Assembly: GCF_900156425.1 (NCBI RefSeq)
Contig: NZ_FTNO01000001.1
Location: 1,302,001-1,366,000, forward strand
Source of the DNA: Haladaptatus litoreus
GTDB taxonomy: Archaea; Halobacteriota; Halobacteria; Halobacteriales; Haladaptataceae
DNA length: 64,000 nucleotides
Direction: 5' to 3'
Shown: in pieces, positions 33,573-42,424 of the stretch
Numbering within the stretch: the stretch's first letter is position 1
Layout of the letters: the number at the start of each line of letters is the position of its first letter
The notes under the pieces: generated by a model
What the model was told of the DNA's origin: nothing
Databases searched by the model: none
Seen by the model: only the letters and a program-made list of their open reading frames with translations
Position numbers and translations under genes: made by a program

Positions 33573-34451
33573 TCAGTTTCGGTGGGCGACAACACTTATC
33601 GACGCAGATTCGTCGGAATACGACGTGCCGCGAAAATCCTCCCATATCTCATCGACAACAAAATCGTGTTCGAACAGAAAACTTCTGAGTCCGTCCGGTT
33701 CGTAGTATCGCTCCCAAAACCGATAGACGCTCGCCTCCCCGGACTCCTCGATAACGAAGTGCTGGTCGAGGTGTACCCCGCTATCGGGGAAAGGAACGGT
33801 TTCCGAAAGTACAAGATGCGGAACTGGACGCCAAAATCCAGCACCCTCTTGCACGCTCCATTCGGTTCCGATGTCTGTTGCTGTCCAGTTGCGCTCGGTG
33901 TATACGTCGAAGGCGAATCGCCCCACAGGTGCGAGAGCGGTATGCACCGACCGGAGGATGCTGTTCCGGTCATCGTTGGCGAACGTTCCGAAATCGAAGT
34001 TGACGAGGATGGCGGCGTCGAATTTCGATTCATCAGATAGGTTTCGATAATCTTCGTGGCGATACGTGATATCCCGCCCGGTCTCCTCTGCCCGCGTTTT
34101 TGCGTAGTCGAGCGCGGTGTCCGACAGGTCGATGCCGGTTACGTCCAATCCATAGTCGTGAAGTCGTTCACAGTAGAGGCCCGGCCCGCACCCCAAATCG
34201 AGGATTCTGTCCCCTTCATCAAGGGAGAGTTCAGAAACGAGCCACTCGACTTCAGCGTCGATGCGGTCGTGTGGTCTGCTCGCGGCGTTACGCTCCGGGT
34301 CTAAGTGCGCGTCAAGTAACTGTTCGGAAATATACGGGTCGTCCCAGAAATCTGCACCGGACACAAACGGTTCGTTTGGGGTCGCCTGTTCGGCGAGTTT
34401 CCCTACCTCCAACCCTTCGTCAGCACGCAAATCGAACGTCGAATCAGTCAC
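33573..34451 (-). CDS. Class I SAM-dependent methyltransferase
   Basis: The 292-residue product has motif I ILDLGCGPGLYC (about 84-95), GIDLS (motif post I) and an AAILVNFDFGTF segment at motif II. A long N-terminal helical region (ADFWDDPYISEQLLDAHLDP) precedes the Rossmann domain. Substrate unknown; small-molecule type is more likely than RNA. The first codon is GTG at 34451, with no nearby in-frame ATG. Confidence 0.85.
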   Translation of the reverse strand: MTDSTFDLRADEGLEVGKLAEQATPNEPFVSGADFWDDPYISEQLLDAHLDPERNAASRPHDRIDAEVEWLVSELSLDEGDRILDLGCGPGLYCERLHDYGLDVTGIDLSDTALDYAKTRAEETGRDITYRHEDYRNLSDESKFDAAILVNFDFGTFANDDRNSILRSVHTALAPVGRFAFDVYTERNWTATDIGTEWSVQEGAGFWRPVPHLVLSETVPFPDSGVHLDQHFVIEESGEASVYRFWERYYEPDGLRSFLFEHDFVVDEIWEDFRGTSYSDESASISVVAHRN

Positions 34452-34531
34452 GGTCGAAAATAGTCAAATCAGTTATTAAATGGGCAGGTTTGCTTCAGCA
34501 AAAATAAAACCGAGGTTTCGATTGCTCCTGT

Positions 34532-36319
34532 TCAGTCAACGACGACGAGTACGTCGCCCATATCGACGCTGTCGCCCTCGCTCACCGCGATTTGCGTGAC
34601 GGTGCCGCCGCGGGAAGCGACCACGTTGTTTTCCATCTTCATGGCTTCGAGGACACAGACCACGTCGCCGGATTCGATTTCGTCGCCCTCCGCGACCTTC
34701 ACGTCGAGAATCGTCCCCTGCATCTCGGCGCTGACCGTCTCGCCCTCTGCGTCCACGACGGTTTCACTGCCGCCGCTGCTTCCGCCCGCTGGCTTCGGCT
34801 TCTGGCCGCCGGAGTTGCCGTTCGCGGGAACTGCCGCAATTTCGCCGCGCTGTTCGAGATTGACTTCGAATCGCTTGCCGTTGACTTCGACCGTGAACTC
34901 GCGTTCGACGACTTCCTCGTCCTCGCCGGACGATTCTGCCGACCCCCATTTCGCTTGTGCGTCGGCGACCTTTTCATCGTCCAGTTCTTCGTCCAGATAT
35001 TTCGTCGTGTGCTCGCCCGCGACGAACTTCTCGTCTTCGAGCATGACGCGGTGGAACGGGATGATGGTGACGACGCCTTCGATATCGTACTCCGCGAGTG
35101 CTCTGCGCCCACGCGCGAGACATTCCTCACGGTCGGAACCGTGAACGATGAGCTTCGCAATCATCGAGTCGTAATCCGTCACGAGGTCGTCACCCTGTCG
35201 AAGCGAATCGTCCAGACGGACGCCGACTCCTCCCGGCGGGTCGTACACATCGAGCGACCCGCTTCGGGCAGGTGCGAAGTCCTGTGCGGCGTTCTCCGCG
35301 TTGATTCGGAACTCCATCGCGTGGCCTTCGAGTTCCACGTCGTCCTGCGCGAAGTCGAGTTCCTCGCCCGCGGCGACGCGGAGTTGCCATTTCACGATGT
35401 CGATGCCCGTCAGTTCCTCCGTCACACAGTGTTCGACCTGAATCCGGGTGTTCACTTCGAGGAAGAAGAACTCGCCGTCTTCCACGAGGAACTCCACGGT
35501 TCCGGCGTTGACGTAGTCGGAGGCTTTCACACCCTGTCGGGCCGCCTCGCCGATTTCCTCTCGGAGCGCGTCCGAGAGCGCGGGCGATGGGCCTTCCTCG
35601 ATGACCTTCTGGTGACGGCGCTGGAGCGAACAGTCACGCTCGCCGAGGTGGCGCACGTTGCCCTGCTGGTCGGCGATAATTTGCACTTCGATGTGTCGTG
35701 GCTGTTCCAGATAGCGTTCGAGGTAGACCGAATCGTTGTCGAAGTACGCCTCACCCTCGCGCTGGGCGGATTCGAGTTGTTCTTCGACTTCGTCCTCGGT
35801 TCGGACGACTTTCATCCCGCGGCCGCCGCCGCCACCTTCCGCCTTGATGGCGATTGGGTAACCGTACTCCTCACCGAAGGCGTGGACGTCTTCGGGTTCC
35901 GTGACGGGGTCGGTCGTTCCCGGAACGATTGGTACGTCGGCCTCCTGCATCACTTTCCGGGCTTTCGTCTTCTCGCCCAGTTGTTCCATCGAGTGGCTAG
36001 TCGGACCGACCCACGTGACGCCCTCGGTTTCCTCGACTTTCCCTGCGAACTCGGCGTTCTCCGCGAGGAAGCCGTAGCCGGGATGGATGGCGTCCGCGCC
36101 AGCCTTTTCCGCGGCGTCGATGACTGCCTCGTGGTCGAGGTACGAGTCGGCCGCCCGCGCCGGGCCGATGTTGTATGCTTCGTCGGCGTAACGGACGTGG
36201 CCAGCATTTCGGTCGGCGTCACTGTACACGGCGACGGTGTCGATTCCGAGTTCTTCACAGGCGCGCATGACGCGAACCGCGATTTCCCCGCGGTTTGCGA
36301 CGAGAACCTTGTCGAACAT
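34532..36319 (-). CDS. accC: Biotin carboxylase fused to biotin carboxyl carrier domain
   Basis: The 595-residue protein joins a complete biotin carboxylase (ATP-grasp; GGGGRGMK loop near 160-168, VNTRIQVEH) to a linker rich in Gly and Pro and a C-terminal carrier domain with the biotinylation site EAMKMEN. It carboxylates biotin with bicarbonate and ATP as the alpha subunit of an acetyl- or propionyl-CoA carboxylase; in haloarchaea the complex also carboxylates propionyl-CoA. No carboxyltransferase (beta) gene is present here. BirA lies downstream on the same strand. Confidence 0.95.
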   Translation of the reverse strand: MFDKVLVANRGEIAVRVMRACEELGIDTVAVYSDADRNAGHVRYADEAYNIGPARAADSYLDHEAVIDAAEKAGADAIHPGYGFLAENAEFAGKVEETEGVTWVGPTSHSMEQLGEKTKARKVMQEADVPIVPGTTDPVTEPEDVHAFGEEYGYPIAIKAEGGGGGRGMKVVRTEDEVEEQLESAQREGEAYFDNDSVYLERYLEQPRHIEVQIIADQQGNVRHLGERDCSLQRRHQKVIEEGPSPALSDALREEIGEAARQGVKASDYVNAGTVEFLVEDGEFFFLEVNTRIQVEHCVTEELTGIDIVKWQLRVAAGEELDFAQDDVELEGHAMEFRINAENAAQDFAPARSGSLDVYDPPGGVGVRLDDSLRQGDDLVTDYDSMIAKLIVHGSDREECLARGRRALAEYDIEGVVTIIPFHRVMLEDEKFVAGEHTTKYLDEELDDEKVADAQAKWGSAESSGEDEEVVEREFTVEVNGKRFEVNLEQRGEIAAVPANGNSGGQKPKPAGGSSGGSETVVDAEGETVSAEMQGTILDVKVAEGDEIESGDVVCVLEAMKMENNVVASRGGTVTQIAVSEGDSVDMGDVLVVVD

Positions 36320-36582
36320 TCTTGCGGAACTCTATTCGGGAGGGTTACCTCATTCTGTCGATTTTTCTTTCGGGGAGTAGGAGTGTGTCGTCAACGAGTC
36401 GTGTTTTCACTGGTTGACGAGTTTTATGGAGATTTGTGGGTCGATAGCTTTGCGGGTTGTCGAGATGTTTTTGGCAATCGGAGGCACCCATGGGAACGAG
36501 AAATGGAGTTTTCATCGTTTCCTTGCCATCGCGAAAAGGCCGAGTCGGAATTATCCTTGTAGTTATAGAAATGGCGCGAAGT
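36320..36582. other. Intergenic region left of element A, no gene seen
   Basis: About 260 bases after the biotin carboxylase start. Short open frames here lack acidic character. It holds the promoter of the biotin carboxylase gene and otherwise nothing I can identify. Confidence 0.4.
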
Positions 36583-36924
36583 AATCACGACTCCAATCAA
36601 ACCGCAACCGCCCACATGCCTCCCCAACCGATTCCTTCGACTCGCTGGCGCTCGTTTTAGTCATCCCTCGCGCGCTTCATCTCGCCTTCTCGGAGGTGAA
36701 CTCCTCGAAGGCTCGCCAGCGCGCGCCATCGCGGTTGGTTAGGATTTTCGAACTGACGCAAGCACAGTGGCGCGTGCGTCGGCAGACCTGAGGACTTTAC
36801 GTCTGAAGGTCTGCCCGAGTTCGCGCGAGGGGCGACTGAGCGACGGCAGGAGCGAGGGGGTCGGTTGGGGGGGTGAGGCTTGCGGCGGTTGCGGTGTGGT
36901 GGCGGTCTCATTGCAGTCGTGATT
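36583..36924 (+). mobile_element. Element A: 342-bp non-coding inverted-repeat element
   Basis: The left end reads AATCACGACTCCAATCAAAC and the right end, reverse-complemented, begins AATCACGACTGCAATGAGAC, so the terminal inverted repeats are about 20-30 bases long and imperfect. Both subtermini carry CCGCAACCGCC and CCCCAACCGA-like stretches. The interior has a 9-bp hairpin (GGCAGACCT, 36781-36815) and no gene. It resembles element B at 41945-42266 in inverse orientation. A MITE-like element or a conserved structured intergenic repeat are both possible; no target-site duplication was identified. Confidence 0.55.
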
Positions 36925-37006
36925 TGCAAACTCACGTTCAAAATGAATTTCAGCTATTTGCTATCGGTTTTCTCACAGTTTCTATTGCACTGCTGTCGTG
37001 ACTTGC
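36916..37006 (+). repeat. Duplicated terminal motif right of element A
   Basis: GTCGTGATTTGC at 36916 recurs as GTCGTGACTTGC at 36995, 79 bases further out. The sequence after each copy is also similar (AACTCACGTTC against AACTCGCGTTC, then CAGCTATTTGCT in both). This is a tandem duplication of the element end with its flank. Confidence 0.6.
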
Positions 37007-37186
37007 CAACTCGCGTTCGAAATAAACTGCAGCTATTTGCTGTCAGTTTCTCCGTGATTGCACTCCCGTTGGAGCCGTGCTGACATAGTGAAAATGTATG
37101 TATCAGTCTCAATCGCGTAAAACAAATCACGTCTCAAACTCCCCATCTCCGACATCGTTTTACTGTTCGCCTCTGTCGCGGGACAT
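36925..37186. other. Intergenic region right of element A, no gene seen
   Basis: Holds the diverged tandem copy of the element end and the promoter of the M24 peptidase gene. An AAATCACG similar to the element terminus recurs near 37125. No coding sequence. Confidence 0.4.
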
Positions 37187-38359
37187 ATGGAAAAAGACCT
37201 CTCGGCGCTGGATTCCGCGCTCGATTCGATGGGCGTAGACGGCTTCCTCATCGACGCGGCATCCTCCGACTCAGACCAGTTGTATCTCTCCGGATTCGAC
37301 GCCCCTGACGCCTTCACGACGCTCTACGCGGACGGCGTCCACCTGCTCGTTTCGAGCCTCGAATACGGACGGGCGAAAAAAGAGAGTGACGCGGAAACGG
37401 TCACGCGAACCGCAGAGTACAACTTCCACGAGAAGGTCTCCGAATACGGCTGGAAAGAAGCCGAAATGCGCATTCTCGCCGAGTTCCTCGCCGACCGCGG
37501 CGTGGAATCGGTCGCCGTTCCAGAACGCTTCCCGGTCGGTACCGCGGACGGCCTGCGCGACGTTGGCGTTTCCGTCTCGCCCGAAGAAACCGACGTCATC
37601 ACCGAAATCCGCGCGACGAAGACGGACGAGGAAATCGAACACGTTCGCGTCGCACAGAAGGCCAACGAGGCGTCCATGCAGGCCGCGGAAGACCTCCTTT
37701 CCAGCGCGACGGTCGAAGACGGCATCCTCTACCACGACGGCGAGGTGCTGACCAGCGAGCGCGTGAAAGAGGAAATCGAAGTCACTCTCCTGCGCCACGG
37801 GGCCGCACTGGACGAAACCATCGTCGCCTGCGGGGTGGACGCGGCAGACCCCCACAACCGCGGAAGCGGGCCGCTCAAAGCCGACGAAGCGATTATCATC
37901 GACATCTTCCCGCGCGACAAGGCGAGCAAGTACCACGCCGACATGACCCGGACGTTCGTCAAGGGCGACCCATCCGACGAGATGCGCGCGCGCTACAACC
38001 TCACCCACGAGGCGTTCGATGCGGCGCTCGAAGCCGTCGAACCGGGTGCGACAGGAACGGAGGTTCACGACGCGGTCTGCGACGTGTACGAAAACGCGGG
38101 CTACGAAACGCTCCGAAGCGACTCGAACACGGAAACCGGATTCATCCACAGCACGGGCCACGGCATCGGCTTGGACGTTCACGAACTGCCGAAAGTCAGC
38201 CCAGCAGGTGGCGAACTGAAACCAGGCCACGTCATCACCATCGAACCGGGCTTGTACGACCCAGAGGTCGGCGGCGTTCGAATCGAGGATTTAGTCGTCG
38301 TCACAGAAGATGGCTACGAGAATCTGACCGACTATCCGATTGAATTCGTGTTGGACTGA
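37187..38359 (+). CDS. M24-family metallopeptidase (Xaa-Pro peptidase type)
   Basis: The 390-residue protein has the creatinase/prolidase two-domain layout. The C-terminal pita-bread domain carries metal ligands in IIIDIFP (Asp), YHADMTRTF (Asp), HSTGHGIGLDVHE (His), ITIEPGLY (Glu) and GGVRIED (Glu). It should cleave X-Pro dipeptides or N-terminal residues in the cytoplasm with Mn or Co. A YDPEVGGVRIED segment is typical of PepQ. ATG at 37187 follows a 100-base gap with element-derived sequence further upstream. Confidence 0.92.
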   Translation: MEKDLSALDSALDSMGVDGFLIDAASSDSDQLYLSGFDAPDAFTTLYADGVHLLVSSLEYGRAKKESDAETVTRTAEYNFHEKVSEYGWKEAEMRILAEFLADRGVESVAVPERFPVGTADGLRDVGVSVSPEETDVITEIRATKTDEEIEHVRVAQKANEASMQAAEDLLSSATVEDGILYHDGEVLTSERVKEEIEVTLLRHGAALDETIVACGVDAADPHNRGSGPLKADEAIIIDIFPRDKASKYHADMTRTFVKGDPSDEMRARYNLTHEAFDAALEAVEPGATGTEVHDAVCDVYENAGYETLRSDSNTETGFIHSTGHGIGLDVHELPKVSPAGGELKPGHVITIEPGLYDPEVGGVRIEDLVVVTEDGYENLTDYPIEFVLD

Positions 38360-38413
38360 GTTCCAACTCTATCTGCCACAACCGAAAAGTAGCCCTCCCG
38401 CGACTGCGTTTTC

Positions 38414-39499
38414 ATGGTCGAAGAAAAATCGGACACCGAAGAGTCGCACACGGAACAGACGGGGCGAACGACGAGTCTCCTCCGGCGTGTGCTCCCGCTC
38501 GGTGTGGGATTTGCCTTTGGATACTTGTTTGGAAAGCGCTCGAAGGGTGCACCCGCACTGGATGAGATGGGGATGAAGCCCTCTGAAATCGAGACGCCCG
38601 ACGCGGTAAAGCAAGCGATGGAAACCGAAGGCGAAGAAGAAAGCCAACCCGAACCGGAAGAGTCGAGTCCGGAAGTGACCGCCTTCTCCGCGCCCGAAAC
38701 TCACGGCATGCCGATGCTCGGCTTCGGAACCTACGAGTTGGACGATTACGACCAGTGTGTCGAGAGCGTGAAAACCGCCATCGAAACCGGCTATCGGCAC
38801 ATCGACACTGCAGAAGGGTACGACAACGAATCCGCGGTGGGCGATGCTATCGCCGAATCGGACGTCTCCCGCGATGAACTGTTCGTGGCGACGAAAGTCA
38901 GCCCGGATAATTTGGACTACGACCAAGTGCTCACGAGCGCGGAAGAGAGCCTCGACCGGTTGGGACTCGACTACGTCGATTTGCTCTACGTCCACTGGCC
39001 GACCGGCGACTACGAAGCGGACGACACGCTCGAAGCCTTCGCGGAACTCCGCGAGGAAGGATTGATACGCGAAATCGGTGTGAGCAACTTCACGGTAGAC
39101 CTCCTCGAAGAGGCGGTCGAAGCCGCCGAAGAACCGATTTTCGCCAACCAGGTCGAGATGCATCCGTTGCTCCAACAGGACGACCTCAGGGAGTTCTGCG
39201 GGCAGGAGGACGTTGACGTGGAACTGGTCGCCTACTCGCCTATCGCTCGCGGCGACGTGGCGGACGTTCCGGAACTTCGGGCGGTCGCGGAGAAGTACGA
39301 CGCCACCCCGGAACAGGTCAGCCTCGCGTGGTGCCGTGAAAAGGGCGTCACCGCCATCCCGAAGGCGACCGGGCAGGAACACATTCAGGAGAACTGGCGC
39401 AGTCTGGGCGTCGAACTCGACAAGGAGGACGTGGCAAAAATCGACAACATCGACCAGGAAGAGCGACTCATCGACCCCGACAGAGCACCGTGGAACTAG
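38414..39499 (+). CDS. Aldo/keto reductase with N-terminal membrane-anchor extension
   Basis: Residues about 88-361 form a complete aldo/keto reductase: MLGFGTYEL (101-109), catalytic D131, Y136 (DTAEGYDNE), K161 (VATKVSP) and H194 (LYVHWP), GVSNF, and the C-terminal IPKATGQEHIQEN. Ahead of it is an extension of about 88 residues with one Gly-zipper hydrophobic segment (LPLGVGFAFGYLFGK, 27-41) and an acidic linker (70-87). Typical family members are about 270-290 residues with no such anchor. The NADPH-dependent domain would face the cytoplasm if the anchor inserts. The upstream ATG at 38414 is the only start giving this product. Confidence 0.88.
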   Translation: MVEEKSDTEESHTEQTGRTTSLLRRVLPLGVGFAFGYLFGKRSKGAPALDEMGMKPSEIETPDAVKQAMETEGEEESQPEPEESSPEVTAFSAPETHGMPMLGFGTYELDDYDQCVESVKTAIETGYRHIDTAEGYDNESAVGDAIAESDVSRDELFVATKVSPDNLDYDQVLTSAEESLDRLGLDYVDLLYVHWPTGDYEADDTLEAFAELREEGLIREIGVSNFTVDLLEEAVEAAEEPIFANQVEMHPLLQQDDLREFCGQEDVDVELVAYSPIARGDVADVPELRAVAEKYDATPEQVSLAWCREKGVTAIPKATGQEHIQENWRSLGVELDKEDVAKIDNIDQEERLIDPDRAPWN

Positions 39500-39524
39500 C
39501 GGTACTCAATGGTGAGTCCGACGA

Positions 39525-40418
39525 TTAAAACGCATCCCGAAGCGCCCGACGTTTGAGGAGGGCGAACCCGACGACGATAACCGTAAATCCCGCCACGGTC
39601 GTTTCTTCTATCGGTTCGCCGAGAACCACCCATCCCGAGAGTCCCGCGAACAGGGGAGCGACGTAGCCGACCAGATTGATTTCGACCGGGCCGATTTCGT
39701 CGAGCAGGGCGAAGTAGAGCAGGAATCCGATGCCGCCTGCGACGAAGGAAAGGTAGCCGAGTGCGAGGATGGCGTCCACCGTCCACTCGACGTCCGCCAA
39801 TCGCTCGCTCGGGAGGGCGAGGCTGACGGCGTGAAGGACGACCGCTCCGACGAGCATCATCCACGCCTGCATCGAAACCGCTGGCAAGTCGGTTCGAAAG
39901 CGGCGCGTGAGTACCGCACCGAGGGCGAACGCCGCGGCGGCGAGAAACACCAACACGACACCGCGAGCGTCGCTTCCAACCAGATTTTCCGGGGACGGGT
40001 TCGCCACGATTGTCGCTCCGACGAGGCCGAACAGGAGTCCCACTACCCCGACTCCGGACAGTCGCTCGTCGGGGAGTAGGAGGGCCGCAAATCCGGCCGC
40101 CAGCACCGGGTCGAGGCTGATGATGACTCCGGCGACCGCGCTTGTGACGTACTGCTCGCCGACGAAGAGGAAGGCGTGATGAGCCGCGATGAAAAACAGC
40201 GCGCCGACCGCGACCGTTTTCCAGTCGTCACCCCGTGGTCGCCAGCGTGTCTGCGAATGAACCGCATACGCCAACATCACCGCGCCAGCGAGATAGAACC
40301 GAAGTGCCGCGAACAGGACGGGAGGCATCGACGGAAGACCGAGACGAATCGCGGCGAACGAACTCCCCCAAAGGGCGGAAAGCACGAGGAACGCCGAGAT
40401 AATGGTGGTGCGTGACAC
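39525..40418 (-). CDS. EamA/DMT-family transporter
   Basis: A 297-residue protein with ten hydrophobic segments in two five-helix EamA repeats (ALWGSSFAAIRLGL near the start, and LGYLSFVAGGIGFLLYFALLDEIGP in the second half). These transporters export amino acids, nucleotides or other metabolites. The start is a GTG at 40418 just before the first helix; the longer open frame that continues to 41798 is antisense to the ATP-grasp gene. Substrate unknown. Confidence 0.87.
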   Translation of the reverse strand: MSRTTIISAFLVLSALWGSSFAAIRLGLPSMPPVLFAALRFYLAGAVMLAYAVHSQTRWRPRGDDWKTVAVGALFFIAAHHAFLFVGEQYVTSAVAGVIISLDPVLAAGFAALLLPDERLSGVGVVGLLFGLVGATIVANPSPENLVGSDARGVVLVFLAAAAFALGAVLTRRFRTDLPAVSMQAWMMLVGAVVLHAVSLALPSERLADVEWTVDAILALGYLSFVAGGIGFLLYFALLDEIGPVEINLVGYVAPLFAGLSGWVVLGEPIEETTVAGFTVIVVGFALLKRRALRDAF

Positions 40419-40562
40419 AGTGGCACATGAGCTCGGTCGATAATCAATCCATCCTTCGTGGTGATAGCTCTCGACACGATTTTCCTTCGATACCCCTCCG
40501 AGATACCGGAGAACATCGCCCAGTCGAACACGCTTTAGCGCGTGCTTCGAAAACGTCTCCTC

Positions 40563-41795
40563 ATGGCCGAGGAATTTCGCTCGTTCGACGGGCTTCGTCA
40601 AGCAGTGGCGGGGACGACGTTCGACAGGCCGCCAGCAATCGTCTGTAACGCACACGTAACCGGATTGAGCGTCGCCCGCGCGCTGTCGGTGCACGACGTC
40701 CCGGTTATCGCCATCGACAGGAATGGGAAGGGCGTCGCGCCGTACTCCGACGCCGTGGATTTCGCGGGGCAGGTGACCTACCCACTGGACGACCGTGACG
40801 GCTTCCGCGAGGACGTGGAAGCTCTCGCGGGCGAACTGGAACACGAACCCGTCGCGTTCCCCTGCATGGACGAATGGGTGCACGCCTTCGCCGGAACCGA
40901 ACCCGAAGGCGTCCGTCTTCCCTTCGCAGGCCGGGAAACCATCGACGCCGTGCTGAACAAGGAATCGCTGTACGAGAAGGCCGAGGAACTGGGCGTTCCG
41001 TATCCGGAAACGTACCGAATGGCCGACACAGCCCCGGAAACAGCACTCGAAAATCTTTCCTTCCCGTTCGTCGTCAAACCCGCGCTCAAGCGCGAGTTCG
41101 AGGAGGCCGTCGGCACGAACGTCATCGAAGTCGCCGACGAAGAGGAGTTTTTGGACGTGGTGGCGATGGCCGAAGACGCCGGAATCAACGTCATGGCCCA
41201 AGAGAAGGTGGACATCGCAACAGGGCGTGACTGCTCGCTCGCGTCCTACGTTCCCCAAGAGGCCGACCCGGTCACCTTCGTCGGCAATGCCCGCGTTCGC
41301 TACCCGCAGGAGTTCGGCACGTCCTGTCTGGTTCGGCAGGCCGACCAACCGGAAATCGAGGAGCGTGCCCTGTCGATTCTCGAAGAAACCGGCTACTACG
41401 GCATCAGCGAATCCGAGTTCGTCTACGACCAATCGCGCGAGGAGTACGTCCTGTTGGACATCAACACCCGTCCGTGGAAGTGGATTAGCCTGCCCGTGCA
41501 GGCCGGGGCCGACCTTCCGGGGGCCGCCTACGCCGAAGCAGTCGGCGAGGAGTTTGACGTTGGTGAGACGCACGACGCGATGTGGGTCTATCTGGCGGAT
41601 TACCTGAAACTGCTCGCAAACGATGCCGCTTTCTCGGACGTGCTCGATGAACGTGAGTGGCGTGCTCTGTTTTCCGGTGAGTTTGAGGAACTGGATGATT
41701 TGACGACTGGCGTGTATCGCCCGAGTGATGTCGGCCCGTCCTATCGGTTGCTGAAAACGGAGTTCGGGACTTCCGAATATTACTGCTCCTGCTAG
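40563..41795 (+). CDS. ATP-grasp superfamily ligase
   Basis: The 410-residue product has ATP-grasp features: LNKESLYEKAEELGVPYPETY, FPFVVKPALKREFEEAVGTN and a terminal YVLLDINTRPWKW that supplies Mg ligands. The N-terminal Rossmann-like part begins PAIVCNAHVTGLSVARAL. It likely joins a carboxylate to an amine with ATP, as in carboxylate-amine ligases, but the substrate is not known. It is divergent from the DMT transporter (145 bases), possibly forming a synthesise-and-export pair; inference only. Confidence 0.85.
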   Translation: MAEEFRSFDGLRQAVAGTTFDRPPAIVCNAHVTGLSVARALSVHDVPVIAIDRNGKGVAPYSDAVDFAGQVTYPLDDRDGFREDVEALAGELEHEPVAFPCMDEWVHAFAGTEPEGVRLPFAGRETIDAVLNKESLYEKAEELGVPYPETYRMADTAPETALENLSFPFVVKPALKREFEEAVGTNVIEVADEEEFLDVVAMAEDAGINVMAQEKVDIATGRDCSLASYVPQEADPVTFVGNARVRYPQEFGTSCLVRQADQPEIEERALSILEETGYYGISESEFVYDQSREEYVLLDINTRPWKWISLPVQAGADLPGAAYAEAVGEEFDVGETHDAMWVYLADYLKLLANDAAFSDVLDEREWRALFSGEFEELDDLTTGVYRPSDVGPSYRLLKTEFGTSEYYCSC

Positions 41796-41830
41796 CAAAC
41801 GCAGTGGAATTTCTTGACGCGGTTTTTGAA

Positions 41831-41954
41831 TCGGGAATCGACTCTGTTAGTGTGTCTATCGCGGTGTTTTCCGCAAATCACGACTTGCGAGAGATTGGAT
41901 TCGGAATCAACTCTGTTGGTGTGTCTATCGCGGTGTTTTCCGCAAATCACGACT
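41831..41954 (+). repeat. Two direct repeats of about 55 bp ending in the element B terminus
   Basis: Units at 41831-41885 and 41901-41954 are nearly identical (two transitions and one missing base), sharing TGTGTCTATCGCGGTGTTTT and ending CCGCAAATCACGACT. The second unit's AATCACGACT is the left end of element B, so the element end and flank are tandemly duplicated with a 69-70 base period. Confidence 0.8.
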
Positions 41955-42266
41955 CCACTGAAAACCGCCACCGCAGTTTCCCCACTCCTCCCCGCCAGTG
42001 CGGGACTGCACTCGCGCCTCACTTCGCTCGGCACTCGTGCGAACGCACTGGCGCAAACCATTCGGCTGGCTAATCAAACGACATGGCGCGCGCGCTGGCA
42101 TGGCATCGAGGGCTTCACGTCCAAGATGCCATCGCTGACAGTGCGCGAACGGCTCGTCAGAGCTTGTCTCTGACGGTGGATGACTGAGGAGCGTAGTGAC
42201 GAAGGAATCGGTTGGGGGAGGGTGTGGTTGTCGCGGTGGGGTAGCGGTTTGATTAGAGCCGTGATT
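41945..42266 (-). mobile_element. Element B: 322-bp non-coding inverted-repeat element
   Basis: The left end is AATCACGACTCCACTGAAAA; the right end, reverse-complemented, begins AATCACGGCTCTAATCAAAC and continues to CCCCAACCGATTCCTTCG, which matches the left part of element A. The interior contains perfect hairpins: CGCCAGTGCG arms (41993-42002 with 42044-42053), ATGGCATC arms (42100-42107 with 42125-42132) and CGTCAGAG arms (42155-42175). No gene is present. Confidence 0.55.
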
Positions 42267-42424
42267 TGCAGAGAGCGCAAGAACGGCAAGTAAATCCCGA
42301 CCAGAGCCACACCAATATCCCTCACCAAACCACCTTTTCACTTGTAACAGATGACGGAGAACATGGCCGCGTTCCCCTTTGCTTTGCACCATCCAAACCA
42401 ACCAGAGGCCAACGAGAAACACCG

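Noticed and set aside
34592..36562. 656-codon open frame on the plus strand opposite the biotin carboxylase gene
   Set aside because: It is the antisense of a well-conserved gene, rich in Phe/Val/Arg, and arises from GC-rich codon bias rather than a real protein.
40419..41798. Long upstream extension of the DMT transporter frame
   Set aside because: The part above 40418 is antisense to the ATP-grasp gene; the transporter begins at GTG 40418 just before its first membrane helix.
41831..41954. CRISPR array
   Set aside because: Only two units, with a 15-base gap and no cas genes, so the pair is a local duplication and not an array.
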